Shown one piece after another: positions 17,816-26,431 of a stretch of DNA of 64,000 bases. Each line of letters starts with the position of its first letter. Position 1 is the first letter of the stretch. A model generated the notes under the pieces. That model had not been told where the DNA came from. It saw nothing but the letters and a program-made list of their open reading frames with translations, and searched no databases. The DNA lies in contig JASJAN010000010.1 in assembly GCA_030066985.1 (NCBI GenBank), positions 23,276 to 87,275 on the forward strand, in the 5' to 3' direction. This DNA is from Desulfobacterales bacterium (GTDB lineage: Bacteria; Desulfobacterota; Desulfobacteria; Desulfobacterales; JAHEIW01). The position numbers were made by a program, and so were the translations under genes.

Positions 17816-18466
17816 TCAGTCTAACACCACCTTGCAGGCATCCTCATGGCGGGCGCAGGAAATGGACTGGCTGTCGGCTTTAACGCCCACCCCCAAAATG
17901 CCCATGCTTTTGAGCTCAAAGCTGTGGGTTAGTGTTAAATTGACGTCTTGAAACGCGCGGCGCAGGTCCTGGCTATTGAAGCGATCTTTTTGCGGATGGA
18001 CGAGAAGATGTTTGGTGATAAAGTTTTGATACAGACTGGGATAGTATTCTTCCATAAAATAGACGCCACCGTGTTTTAACACCCGGTTAACTTCAGCCAA
18101 GCCATCTCTCCAAGCAGGAACGTGGTGTAAAAATCCAAAGCCAAATACGGCATCCAGAGATTGATCTGCATAAGGTAGCCGGGTCGCATCACCAACACAC
18201 AGGGAAATGCGGCAGCCGTTGTGACCATGTATACGGCGGCTTGCCTTTAGGATCATTTGCAGGTCCAAATCTAGAAGATATAGTCGGGTGGGTTGATACA
18301 CCTTGCGGATTAGGTTGGCACCGACTCCCCGCCCGCAGCCCACTTCTAAAATGGTACTGCCGGTCTTCAAAGCGACTGTGCCTCTAAACCACTGCATCAC
18401 TAGATTTTGCTTAATGTGTCTGACCGGACTGTTTACAAACCAGCGCTCTAATCTGTTCAGTTTCAT
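17816..18466 (-). CDS. Class I SAM-dependent methyltransferase
   Basis: The 216 residues have the Rossmann methyltransferase order: motif I ILEVGCGRGVGANLI near residue 40, an acidic strand end LYLLDLDLQMI, then LCVGDATRLPYADQSLDAVF and FLHHVPAWRDGLAEVNRVLK. The last part is GGVYFMEEYYPSLYQ. The acceptor cannot be read from sequence. It lies 30 nt downstream of the MenG/UbiE gene on the same strand, which suggests one transcript and perhaps a quinone- or lipid-related substrate, but that is only context. Confidence 0.8.
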   Translation of the reverse strand: MKLNRLERWFVNSPVRHIKQNLVMQWFRGTVALKTGSTILEVGCGRGVGANLIRKVYQPTRLYLLDLDLQMILKASRRIHGHNGCRISLCVGDATRLPYADQSLDAVFGFGFLHHVPAWRDGLAEVNRVLKHGGVYFMEEYYPSLYQNFITKHLLVHPQKDRFNSQDLRRAFQDVNLTLTHSFELKSMGILGVGVKADSQSISCARHEDACKVVLD

Positions 18467-18496
18467 TTTACGAATTTCAATATTGGGTTTTAATTA

Positions 18497-19303
18497 TTAT
18501 TTGACTGCCAGATGAATAACAGCGATTCCGTTGGTCAGACTGCGATATGTTACCTGTGAAAAACCAATTTTGGTGAGTAACGCTGCAAGTTCATCCGGCA
18601 GCGGAAACATACGAATAGACTCCGGCAAATGGGTATAGGCTTTGCGGTTTCCGGCAATCAATTGGCCCAGAAACGGCATGATATAAAACGAGTAAAAATC
18701 ATAAAGCCAGCGAAATACAGGCCAGGTGGGTTTGGAAAACTCCAAGCACATGAGTTTCCCACCAGGCCTCAACACGCGGTACATTTCTTCAAATCCTTTT
18801 TCCATATTCGTCACATTGCGAATGCCAAAACCCACCATGGCGGTATCAAAATGGTGGTCAGGAAAAGAAATCGACTCGGCATTTCCCTGGATGTACCCCA
18901 TCCGATCTTCAATATCGGTGCCAATCACTTTGTGGATGCCGGCCTGTATCATGGCCCGATTGAGGTCATAAATAACAACGCGACCGGCAGAACCGACTGC
19001 TCTGGCAGCCAAAATCGCCAGGTCGCCGGTGCCGCCGCAGACATCCAGGATGCGATTGCCAGGGGCCAAATTGATCATTCTGACAGCTGTGCGCTTCCAG
19101 GCGTAATGTATACCGAAACTTAACAGGGTGTTCATGAAATCATAGTGGCGGGCTACCGAGTTAAAATGCTGAATAACCCGATCGGTTTTAGCAGTAGCAC
19201 TGATGCGCTCATAACCAAAATAAGCCTTATCGTCACTTTTTGACCTGTTTTTAATTTGTGTTTGGCGTTTTTTCTCTTCGAGCCATTCCATATTTTTTCC
19301 CAT
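18497..19303 (-). CDS. menG: Demethylmenaquinone methyltransferase (UbiE/MenG family)
   Basis: The protein has the family hallmarks: HFNSVARHYDFMNTLLSFGI, the SAM site ILDVCGGTGDLAIL, GNAESISFPDHHFDTAMVGF, GIRNVTNMEKGFEEMYRVLR, and PGGKLMCLEFSKPTWPVFRW. These define the UbiE/MenG group that methylates demethylmenaquinone or demethoxyubiquinol. Menaquinone is expected in this lineage, so MenG is the likelier role. At 268 residues it has an unusual charged extension of about 35 residues before the conserved core (EEKKRQTQIKNRSKSDDK). The true start could therefore be later, but no better ribosome site is seen. It heads a two-gene minus-strand unit. Confidence 0.88.
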   Translation of the reverse strand: MGKNMEWLEEKKRQTQIKNRSKSDDKAYFGYERISATAKTDRVIQHFNSVARHYDFMNTLLSFGIHYAWKRTAVRMINLAPGNRILDVCGGTGDLAILAARAVGSAGRVVIYDLNRAMIQAGIHKVIGTDIEDRMGYIQGNAESISFPDHHFDTAMVGFGIRNVTNMEKGFEEMYRVLRPGGKLMCLEFSKPTWPVFRWLYDFYSFYIMPFLGQLIAGNRKAYTHLPESIRMFPLPDELAALLTKIGFSQVTYRSLTNGIAVIHLAVK

Positions 19304-19695
19304 TCCATGAGAAAATATATACCTAATTTTCGGTAAAAATTGCCGAAATTAAGGATAACATAATCAGATTAACGTTAAAGTTCAACCTGAAGATTCGACT
19401 TTGGGTAATTGGGCCGTATGACCCAAGAATCATGGATTGATCATAATTCAAACGGCGAATGTGCTGATAGTCAATGATTTGACAGCCTTCGACCAATTAC
19501 CAATGACTAGCCCGACTGAAATTTTGGCTAACGTTTCGCACTTATTCACGAAATGAAAAAGATTGTTTTTAATAGAAAATTTGGCATGAATTCTGCTTTT
19601 AGAAATAGGGTCATATCTATTGACTACGCTGCTTGCAACAATAGATTCAAGCTCCGTGGATGCGGTATTTTATGGCCGGAACAGGAGACATAGAG
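19304..19695. other. Intergenic region between divergent genes
   Basis: This AT-rich stretch separates the minus-strand menG gene from the small cysteine-rich plus-strand gene. It should hold promoters for both, but no box or repeat is convincing. AGGAGACATAGAG at its right end is the ribosome site of the small gene. Confidence 0.4.
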
Positions 19696-19878
19696 ATGAG
19701 TTGTTCTGAAACCAACTATTGTAAAAAGGAAAAAATGTCCGTCTGTACCGCTGAAGATTCCAAACAACAGGAAAAATGTAGCTTTTTCGAAAAATCAAGC
19801 TACGAACATCGATGTATGTACTTCATCTTTGATGAGTATTGCGATTGTCTTAACGCGCAAATACATACGAAACGGTAA
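19696..19878 (+). CDS. Small cysteine-rich protein
   Basis: ATG 19696 is preferred over an upstream in-frame ATG because AGGAGA lies 7 nt before it. The 60-residue product has seven cysteines (MSCSETNYC, VCTAED, KCSFF, RCMYF, YCDC), no signal peptide and no membrane helix. The cysteine number and charged composition suggest a metal- or disulfide-bonded mini-domain. It resembles small cysteine-rich proteins of anaerobes but belongs to no family I can name. It stands alone between the menG unit and the prkA/spoVR cluster. Confidence 0.55.
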   Translation: MSCSETNYCKKEKMSVCTAEDSKQQEKCSFFEKSSYEHRCMYFIFDEYCDCLNAQIHTKR

Positions 19879-20071
19879 ACGGTCAGATTAAAGCCAGGAC
19901 AGATATTTCAACAGAGGTTCCCGGATGAGCCGCCTGGAGGCGAACCAGCAGGATCGCGGTTCCATGACGGTTAGATAGGGCAAAGGTACGAGGTTTTAAA
20001 CCCCAAAATGACAGATTGGTTATTCTGGGTGCCCTTGCGGTGAGAAAATAACGCCCCCCTAAATTCCCCTT

Positions 20072-22483
20072 TTAAGCTTCGGCAAACTTCTTTGCCAGAT
20101 CATTATCGATAACATAAATGCAGATTTCTTTGGCACCCTGTTGGGTATATTTGCATTTTTCACATAAATTATTAATCAGATAGGTGACATCGTCTCTGAT
20201 GCGCTTGTCATAGGTTTTAAAATCTTCGTGATCGTAATCTTTGATGGCCCGCCGAAAGTTTTCGTTTTTAAGAAAAGGATCCAGCACTTTTTCCTTCAAA
20301 TTGTGCACATAACGATCATGCATTGACTGGTATATCTTGGTTTCTGAGATTGGAACACCCTCTACCATGATTTCCTGGGTAAGTGTTTTGGAGGTATATT
20401 CCTTCTGGGTCTCATCTCGAAACGTTTTGCGTTGATTACGATCAGCCTTGGGTCCCAGCAATTTTTTCTCGATGCTTTCCAGAAATTCTTCTGTAATTTC
20501 AAGCTTTTCATTGGTGTAGGTGCAGGTCTCAATTGAACCGATCTCAAAATTAATGGCAAACAGATAGTTTTGGATCTCCCTGGCAATCTGTTCTTCATTA
20601 TAGTAGTAGAGCGATTCCTTGACCTCTTGCAGGATGGTGTAATCATACATGCGCAGCAGGGAATCCAAAAACCCACCGGGGATCAAATCTCTGATTTCCT
20701 TGCGGGCTTTGGTAAAAAAATTGCACAGATCTGACATATTGATGAGCTTATCTTCTTTGGCATAGGTCGAGTAAAATCGATTAAAAATGTTGATGGAATC
20801 ACGACCAGAGATACCTTTTTCACCTTCGGTTTCAGATTCGGCAATAATTTTACGCCGTTTCTTGGCGGTCAGTCGCTTGCGGTCCTTTTGCAACAACCAG
20901 GTGGGTATATATCCGGTATAGATTTCCATTTTTAGCAGCTGTAAATTTTCATCACAAAAAAGACGATAGCGTGCGGGGTCTTTGATCCAATTCAACATGG
21001 CGTCTGATTTGGTATTCAAACGGGTGGAGATAATAACTCTGGCAAAATTGTGCAGCACCCGCGGCAGGAAACGTTCATCAATATGCCGGCCAAAAATATT
21101 ACGATAAATCTCCACTTCGGTGGAAAGATCCATTACATACGGTATTTTGATATATTCAACCCGGTCCAAAAACGATTGAAATCCCTGGATATTTTTTTCA
21201 TCTTCTGGATTCATCACCGCCAGCAGCAGGGAGTTGACATTTTCTTCAATATCTTCCACCTTGTGGACTCCCTCACTGATGATATTGTGCAACTCGATTA
21301 AGCGCTCGGTATTGTGGGATTTGATGTCCATGAGGGCATAAATCCCGTTATTGGTCTTGGCGTATTGTGAAAAAATGTATTTGACCAGATTGCTATCCCT
21401 GAGAAAATTGTTGATGCGCCGCTGGAGCATCATATTGCTAAGCACATTTTGTTTCATGGGGTGGTCTCCGGGATTAAACACACTGATGCCTTCACCCAAG
21501 CGGCGGCTGAAGCGATAGGGTCGCGCATACAGCATTTCAAATACCCGTTGAGGGCTCTTTAACCGGCTTAAAAGAGCTTCGTACAATGAACTGCAGATCG
21601 TACAGGGCTGATCTCTAAACACCCAATCATATTCTTTTTCGGTGGATAGCTGCCATTTAAATTTGTCGTTTTTAAATAAATCATCAAAAAATTCGCGGCG
21701 ATAATGCTTGGGAATCATTAGCAGAGGATTGTCATGGCTGGGGCAGGGGATCTCAACAAAATCCTCATCAATATAGGGGGTGTCGGAACCATTGAGCAAC
21801 TCCTCTGCATCGGTGGATGAATTGAGCAGCCTTTTGCCACCAGCGGAAGGGTTCAGATCCGCATCTGTGTTTTCCAGCAGGCCGGAAAGCTGTTTGAGAA
21901 TGGGATGGGCCTCATAATCTTTATATTGGCCGAAGGTGTTGCGGTCAAAGCGCCAGACCGTCTCATATCGAAAGCCGGATTCGGTATTGGCGTACTCTTC
22001 AAACTTGGTGAGCATGTTATTCAAGAAGGTACTTTTACCGCAGCCTGGCGGCCCTTTAAAGATATAGATCTTGTTTTGCTGGGTGCCGCGCTTGAGCGAT
22101 TCCACTAGGTTCACCAGGCGGTTGGCAAAAAGACGATCGGCAAAAAATGGGTTGTCAGTTCCTTCTACGAACAGTTTGCTGCAATCATAATAGGCAAAGT
22201 TGATGGATTCTGGGTCATCGGGGTATTCATCAACACCTTCACCAACATAGGCCTTCATCATATCGTGAAACACCTGAAAAATATTACGTGTCACGGTTTT
22301 GGGCTGGTTAACCAGCTCATTGAGAAAGACCTCAAAGGAAATCGAGGTGCGCTGCTCCTGGGTACTCATATTCTGGTTAAGATTGAGCATCGCTTTTTTG
22401 ATACTATCTTCAGCGCCAATATCAGCTTTGGCTTCCTTTTCCCCTTTTTTTAAGGCTTTGATGGCTTTTTTTACTTTGCCCAT
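20072..22483 (-). CDS. prkA: PrkA-family serine protein kinase, second paralogue
   Basis: The 803-residue protein has the PrkA architecture: an AAA-type ATPase domain with Walker A GPPGCGKSTFLNNML near residue 145, a long middle region, and a C-terminal kinase-like domain. It is longer than the other PrkA in this cluster and has a lysine-rich N-terminus (MGKVKKAIKALKKGEKEAKA). The middle part contains two CxxC-like elements (DQPCTICSSL, CEKCKYTQQG), possibly metal sites. PrkA proteins work with SpoVR and YeaH proteins in sporulation and stress responses of other bacteria; the substrate here is unknown. It starts 18 nt after the SpoVR stop codon with GGAGAG upstream, so the two form one unit. 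Confidence 0.85.
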   Translation of the reverse strand: MGKVKKAIKALKKGEKEAKADIGAEDSIKKAMLNLNQNMSTQEQRTSISFEVFLNELVNQPKTVTRNIFQVFHDMMKAYVGEGVDEYPDDPESINFAYYDCSKLFVEGTDNPFFADRLFANRLVNLVESLKRGTQQNKIYIFKGPPGCGKSTFLNNMLTKFEEYANTESGFRYETVWRFDRNTFGQYKDYEAHPILKQLSGLLENTDADLNPSAGGKRLLNSSTDAEELLNGSDTPYIDEDFVEIPCPSHDNPLLMIPKHYRREFFDDLFKNDKFKWQLSTEKEYDWVFRDQPCTICSSLYEALLSRLKSPQRVFEMLYARPYRFSRRLGEGISVFNPGDHPMKQNVLSNMMLQRRINNFLRDSNLVKYIFSQYAKTNNGIYALMDIKSHNTERLIELHNIISEGVHKVEDIEENVNSLLLAVMNPEDEKNIQGFQSFLDRVEYIKIPYVMDLSTEVEIYRNIFGRHIDERFLPRVLHNFARVIISTRLNTKSDAMLNWIKDPARYRLFCDENLQLLKMEIYTGYIPTWLLQKDRKRLTAKKRRKIIAESETEGEKGISGRDSINIFNRFYSTYAKEDKLINMSDLCNFFTKARKEIRDLIPGGFLDSLLRMYDYTILQEVKESLYYYNEEQIAREIQNYLFAINFEIGSIETCTYTNEKLEITEEFLESIEKKLLGPKADRNQRKTFRDETQKEYTSKTLTQEIMVEGVPISETKIYQSMHDRYVHNLKEKVLDPFLKNENFRRAIKDYDHEDFKTYDKRIRDDVTYLINNLCEKCKYTQQGAKEICIYVIDNDLAKKFAEA

Positions 22484-22501
22484 GAGGTCTTCTCTCCGGT
22501 A

Positions 22502-24187
22502 TTAACTTGCTGCTGGTTTGTGGACATCTGAGTTCGCTAAAGTGACTTTGGACAGCTTGCGGTCTTTCATGGTGTATAATACCCGTCCCCATTTTATATC
22601 CATTTGTTTGCCCGCCTCCTCAGTTGGCAGTGCCATGCCCGGAATCGGAATCCGAATCTGTTGCGGTTCGACCTTTTCCACCTCACTGGTTTCCAGTTTG
22701 ACGGTAGCGCCCCACATATATTCGATGCCCATCATGGTATTGGCAATAAATTCTTTAACGAGCGGTTTGCCCTCGAAGTGATGATATAAATAAAGGTCTC
22801 CATTTTTGGATTTTTCCAAATCGATGATGATATGGGGCGGATGATACAGGGTATCAAAGAGCATCTGGCGATAATCTTCTGCTTTGCGGCTTTTTACGTA
22901 ATATTCCCAGACACCCCTGTTCTGATTGAGCCGTTTGCCGGCCACAAACAAATTATTTCGATTGATAAAATCCTGATCGACAAACGTGTTAATGAACATA
23001 AAATCGTTCAGGTTTTCGCGGACATTATAAACAAAGGCCTGGCCGCTTCCGGTTTTGGCATCAAATTTTTCCCTTTGGCGGGCATCCCGTAAGCGTTTAA
23101 ACTCGATTGAATATTTGCCTTTATCCGCCAGTTCCTCGATGTAATGGAAAATCCGCATCCCCAAAGCATAGGGATTCATTCCCACCCGCGGCAATGACGT
23201 CACGAAGGCATGGGTACGGGCAAAATCGACCTCGTGTCCTTCGATGCGGTCGTCCTGCAAAAACAGCTTCTCGTGCCAGTAGCTGGCCCAACCTTCATTC
23301 ATGATTTTGGTTCGGATTTGAGGCTGAAAAAACAAAGAGGTCTTGCGAACCATCTCGATTACCGGTTTCATCCAGCGATTTTCTTCCTTGTTCAAAAAGT
23401 CGGAATGTTTCAATATATGCTGCACCAAATCCAGCTTTTGATCGGTGCCTTCTTTGAGGCGTTTTTTATAGATGGCATCAAATTCCGGATATTTCCGAAG
23501 CACTTCCGCAAAAAAGGCTTTTTCGCCATGATCCTTGCTGGTTTTGATGCACTCGTTGTACCGTTCAACCTCTTTTATATATTCATTGATTTTTACCTGT
23601 TTTTGAGATTGTAAAAATTCATCAAAATAAAAATCCAGCATCTTTGATTTGTTGGCAATCTGCGGCCGGTTCCAGGTGGCCAATTCACTGTGGTATCCTA
23701 CCAGATTATCGATGCTGCGGGCAAACTCAATGACGTAGTCCAACCAGCGGCCCTTTTCGGATCGGAATTTAGCGATCATGCGTTTATCCGATAGTGCACG
23801 GCCGGTGAAGTCATATTCCCAGGTGTGCCGAAAATACAAATTGTTCTGGAAAAAATCGATATGGGCCAGCACATGGTAAAAAATCATGACATTCATCCAG
23901 TCCGGATTGTTGTCATTGTAGTATGAGATGGCCGGGCGCGTATTGATTACCGTTTCATAGGGATTGCTGGGGTACAGTTCGTAACGGCCCTTTTCTTTGA
24001 GCACTTCGACATCATGAACCCAGTAATCATAGAGAGTGGGGATCATCAATTTGGGGGTCAGTTCGATCAAATCCCGGTTGGTGACAATATATTCCAGGGT
24101 TTCATCCTGAAAGTTCAGCCCGGCTTCCCGGGCCCGCTCTTTGCACCCTTCCATGATCTTTTTGGTATGCTGATCAATTAATTCCAT
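22502..24187 (-). CDS. SpoVR family protein
   Basis: The 561 residues match SpoVR/YcgB proteins: YELYPSNPYETVINTRPAISY, MNVMIFYHVLAHIDFFQNNLYF, and NEGWASYWHEKLFLQDDRI with histidines in a metal-site-like arrangement. Further conserved pieces are VGMNPYALGMRIFHYIEELA and NTFVDQDFINRNNLFV. In Bacillus SpoVR is linked to spore cortex formation; in enterobacteria YcgB accompanies YeaG/YeaH in stress. The biochemical activity is not established. It sits between the YeaH-like and PrkA genes on one strand, the usual linkage. A CACAGAG-type repeat lies between it and the upstream YeaH gene. Confidence 0.92.
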   Translation of the reverse strand: MELIDQHTKKIMEGCKERAREAGLNFQDETLEYIVTNRDLIELTPKLMIPTLYDYWVHDVEVLKEKGRYELYPSNPYETVINTRPAISYYNDNNPDWMNVMIFYHVLAHIDFFQNNLYFRHTWEYDFTGRALSDKRMIAKFRSEKGRWLDYVIEFARSIDNLVGYHSELATWNRPQIANKSKMLDFYFDEFLQSQKQVKINEYIKEVERYNECIKTSKDHGEKAFFAEVLRKYPEFDAIYKKRLKEGTDQKLDLVQHILKHSDFLNKEENRWMKPVIEMVRKTSLFFQPQIRTKIMNEGWASYWHEKLFLQDDRIEGHEVDFARTHAFVTSLPRVGMNPYALGMRIFHYIEELADKGKYSIEFKRLRDARQREKFDAKTGSGQAFVYNVRENLNDFMFINTFVDQDFINRNNLFVAGKRLNQNRGVWEYYVKSRKAEDYRQMLFDTLYHPPHIIIDLEKSKNGDLYLYHHFEGKPLVKEFIANTMMGIEYMWGATVKLETSEVEKVEPQQIRIPIPGMALPTEEAGKQMDIKWGRVLYTMKDRKLSKVTLANSDVHKPAAS

Positions 24188-24206
24188 TCGGTATACACCT
24201 TAAAGA

Positions 24207-24316
24207 AGGTTTCACCACAGAGCTCACAGAGATCACAGAGTAATTTTATAAGATTTCATCTTCTCTTGTTTGTGTATTCAATCTCTGCGCGCTCTGAGTT
24301 CGCTGTGGTTAAACAT
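24207..24316. repeat. Dispersed inverted repeat, CACAGAG type
   Basis: TTTCACCACAGAGCTCACAG with AGATCACAGAGTAA is opposed by CAATCTCTGCGCGCTCTGAG and TTCGCTGTGGTTAAA. It lies within the yeaH-spoVR intergenic gap, so a shared transcript would contain the hairpin. Confidence 0.7.
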
Positions 24317-24336
24317 AGATGCCAGATATTAATCGG

Positions 24337-25719
24337 CTATTCTGAAATTAGATGTTTAATTCCTTCGATTAACCGTGGTTCGCCGGCATTTTCCGGCATG
24401 ACATCCAGCCGGATGAATTCCGCTTTTTCTGTCAGCAGCCCGGATTTTTTTAAGTATTTTTCAACTTCTGTGTTATGCGTCGCTTCTTGTGTGTGTTCGG
24501 CGATGGAAATGCCGACCCGACTGGCGTAACTCAGCATTTTTTCCAATTGTGGCAGGGACTCTTTGCCATCTGTGTCCCAATCATCACCGTCGGTGCCGTG
24601 AAAAATGTAAATGTTGTAATCCCGGGCCAGGTTTTCTTTTTCAACAATTTCGTTAACCAGACGGTATGCTGAGGACACTTGAGTACCGCCGGCCACTGCT
24701 GAGTTATAGTAAGTGTAAAAATCCTTTACCTCTGAGGCCTCGGTATCATGCAGAATAAAACGTGTTTCCACCTGCATGGCATACTGATATAATAGCCAAC
24801 TATAAATGAGGACGTGTTGAGCAACCACCAATTCTGTTGACCTGCCGGCCATCGACCCCGAATAATCGCGCAGAAAAAAGACCATGGCCTGGGATTCGTA
24901 GTCTTTTTCCCGGGACAGCACCCGATAGATCATATCAGCAGGTGATACCAAAAATTGTGACGGATCGATCGCGTTGATGTCGGGCAGGTTTCCAAGGTGA
25001 ATATTGGTTTCAACTATTTCTTTTAATGTGGCTTTTTTATCCAACAGTTGCCCAAACCCGCGGTGTCGATCGGTCAGATCATAGGTGTAGCGGGTGAGGG
25101 ATCTTTTCTTACCTTTGTCTTTAAGATTCGGCAGCTGAAATTTTTCGGTCAGGATGCGGCCCAGATCATAGGCGTTGGACTCCATTTCGTGCTGAGCGCC
25201 CTCCCCCTGTCCGGGACCGGTACCGTCACCCGCGTCGGGTTGATGGATGGGTTGCTCACCGATCACTTCGCCCTCTTCTCCATCGCCGGAGCCGCCATAG
25301 GGCTCTTCTTCTGAGTCCTGTAATGATGGGTCATGGATGAATTTTTCTTCAACAGTGGAGGGAACAACCACGACTTTATCTTTGCCGCCCTTCCCAGGCT
25401 TTATCAAACGGCCAACGTTGATTTTGCGTGGGAACCCATCTTCTTCGCGCTGTTTGTCTCTTTCCAAAAGTTCATCGATGGATCGCAGGCTGGTGCTGTG
25501 GGTGCTTTGCAATGCGGTGATGCCCTGTAAAAATGTCAGGTCATCATATTGGTAAATATTCTGAAATTTACGAAATGATTTTGTGGTCCCAGTGTTGGCG
25601 CTATCGGGCAGGTGATGGGAGCCAACCATTTCCAGCTCGGCCAGAATCTTACGCTCCAGCTCGGGCGTCAGCCCTTTTTCTTTCAGACGCTCATATAGCT
25701 CTTTACTTTTTGGATCCAT
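24337..25719 (-). CDS. yeaH: YeaH/YhbH family protein (DUF444)
   Basis: The 460 residues show the DUF444 plan: an N-terminal helical part, a low-complexity acidic/glycine linker (EEEPYGGSGDGEEGEVIGEQ, then GDGTGPGQGEG), and a C-terminal von Willebrand A-like domain. In that domain VFFLRDYSGSMAGRSTELV carries a MIDAS-like DxSxS, followed by HDTEASEVKDFYTY and FHGTDGDDWDTDG. In enterobacteria the homologue is encoded with the PrkA homologue YeaG. Here it lies between the PrkA paralogues and before SpoVR. The MIDAS motif implies metal-dependent protein binding; the partner is unknown. Confidence 0.9.
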   Translation of the reverse strand: MDPKSKELYERLKEKGLTPELERKILAELEMVGSHHLPDSANTGTTKSFRKFQNIYQYDDLTFLQGITALQSTHSTSLRSIDELLERDKQREEDGFPRKINVGRLIKPGKGGKDKVVVVPSTVEEKFIHDPSLQDSEEEPYGGSGDGEEGEVIGEQPIHQPDAGDGTGPGQGEGAQHEMESNAYDLGRILTEKFQLPNLKDKGKKRSLTRYTYDLTDRHRGFGQLLDKKATLKEIVETNIHLGNLPDINAIDPSQFLVSPADMIYRVLSREKDYESQAMVFFLRDYSGSMAGRSTELVVAQHVLIYSWLLYQYAMQVETRFILHDTEASEVKDFYTYYNSAVAGGTQVSSAYRLVNEIVEKENLARDYNIYIFHGTDGDDWDTDGKESLPQLEKMLSYASRVGISIAEHTQEATHNTEVEKYLKKSGLLTEKAEFIRLDVMPENAGEPRLIEGIKHLISE

Positions 25720-25813
25720 ATTTTCCCCCGGCCGTTAGCCAAAGGTTTCAGGTGTCAGTCAAATAACAAAAACCTGCAATTCTCTGCAATTATGCTAATC
25801 CCAGATCAATTTT

Positions 25814-26020
25814 TTATTTATCCTTTTTTGATATAGGCAGTTTGCCATTTAATCTATCTATTAAAATGGACATTGGGCGAGCCATAACTTTGGCCCTTTC
25901 TAATACGCTCCATTTTTCAGTGCATACAGCTATTATAAAGGCGATCAGCAATATTAAACAAATTGTCACTACATATGGCATCATGCACCACTTAATGAGT
26001 GCAATAAATATTTCTGTCAT
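25814..26020 (-). CDS. Small single-pass membrane protein
   Basis: The 68-residue product has a good ribosome site (GGAGATTTAAT before ATG) and one or two hydrophobic stretches (PYVVTICLILLIAFIIAVC), followed by a basic cytoplasmic-type tail (ERAKVMARP, KLPISKKDK). No family is recognised. It sits between prkA and yeaH on the same strand, so it may belong to the cluster. The evidence that it is real is the start context and the clean membrane-protein composition only. Confidence 0.5.
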   Translation of the reverse strand: MTEIFIALIKWCMMPYVVTICLILLIAFIIAVCTEKWSVLERAKVMARPMSILIDRLNGKLPISKKDK

Positions 26021-26060
26021 ATTTAATCTCCGACTGAAAAATCTTATATGGAATCAGAGG

Positions 26061-26190
26061 GAGATTGTCACAAAACATTTTTTTGACCAATGTAATAAAC
26101 TGTGTTATCTTTTTATTAATCTAGATAGATTTATTTCGTTGGTAGCGTCTTGAATCTATCACTAACTAAAGGCCGTTTTGTGACAATCTC
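26061..26190. repeat. 16-bp perfect inverted repeat overlapping a terminator-like stem
   Basis: GAGATTGTCACAAAAC (26061-26076) is matched by GTTTTGTGACAATCTC (26175-26190), 98 nt apart. The right arm sits inside a second stem, AAAGGCCG (26168-26175) against CGGCCTTTTT (about 26198-26207), so the two structures would exclude each other. It lies between prkA and the small membrane-protein gene. Confidence 0.65.
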
Positions 26191-26307
26191 TCAAAGCGGC
26201 CTTTTTCTATGCCGCTTTGCTGCTTTCACAATTGACGGTACTAAAAAAACCTTCCAAATCTTGGCTCAATGATATTTGCTTTAATCACCCCCCGAGAATT
26301 AAGTGTT

Positions 26308-26430
26308 GGAAACAGGGAAGTTTTTTGAGGAGCAAGGCCGCACAAAGTTTTTAGCCTGAGGCGTACTTGCAGTACGTTGAAGGCTAAAAACTGCGGAGAA
26401 CGCAGCTCCTCGGAAAAATCCCCTGTTTCC
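26308..26430. repeat. Long palindromic element abutting the prkA stop (P2)
   Basis: GGAAACAGGG starts the left arm and CCCTGTTTCC ends the right arm. The interior is self-complementary around GAGGCGTACTTGCAGTACG. It ends 1 nt from the stop codon of the minus-strand prkA gene (26432-26434). Its inner half is nearly the same as that of P3 at 33436-33559, although the outer arms differ. Confidence 0.85.
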
Positions 26431-26431
26431 A

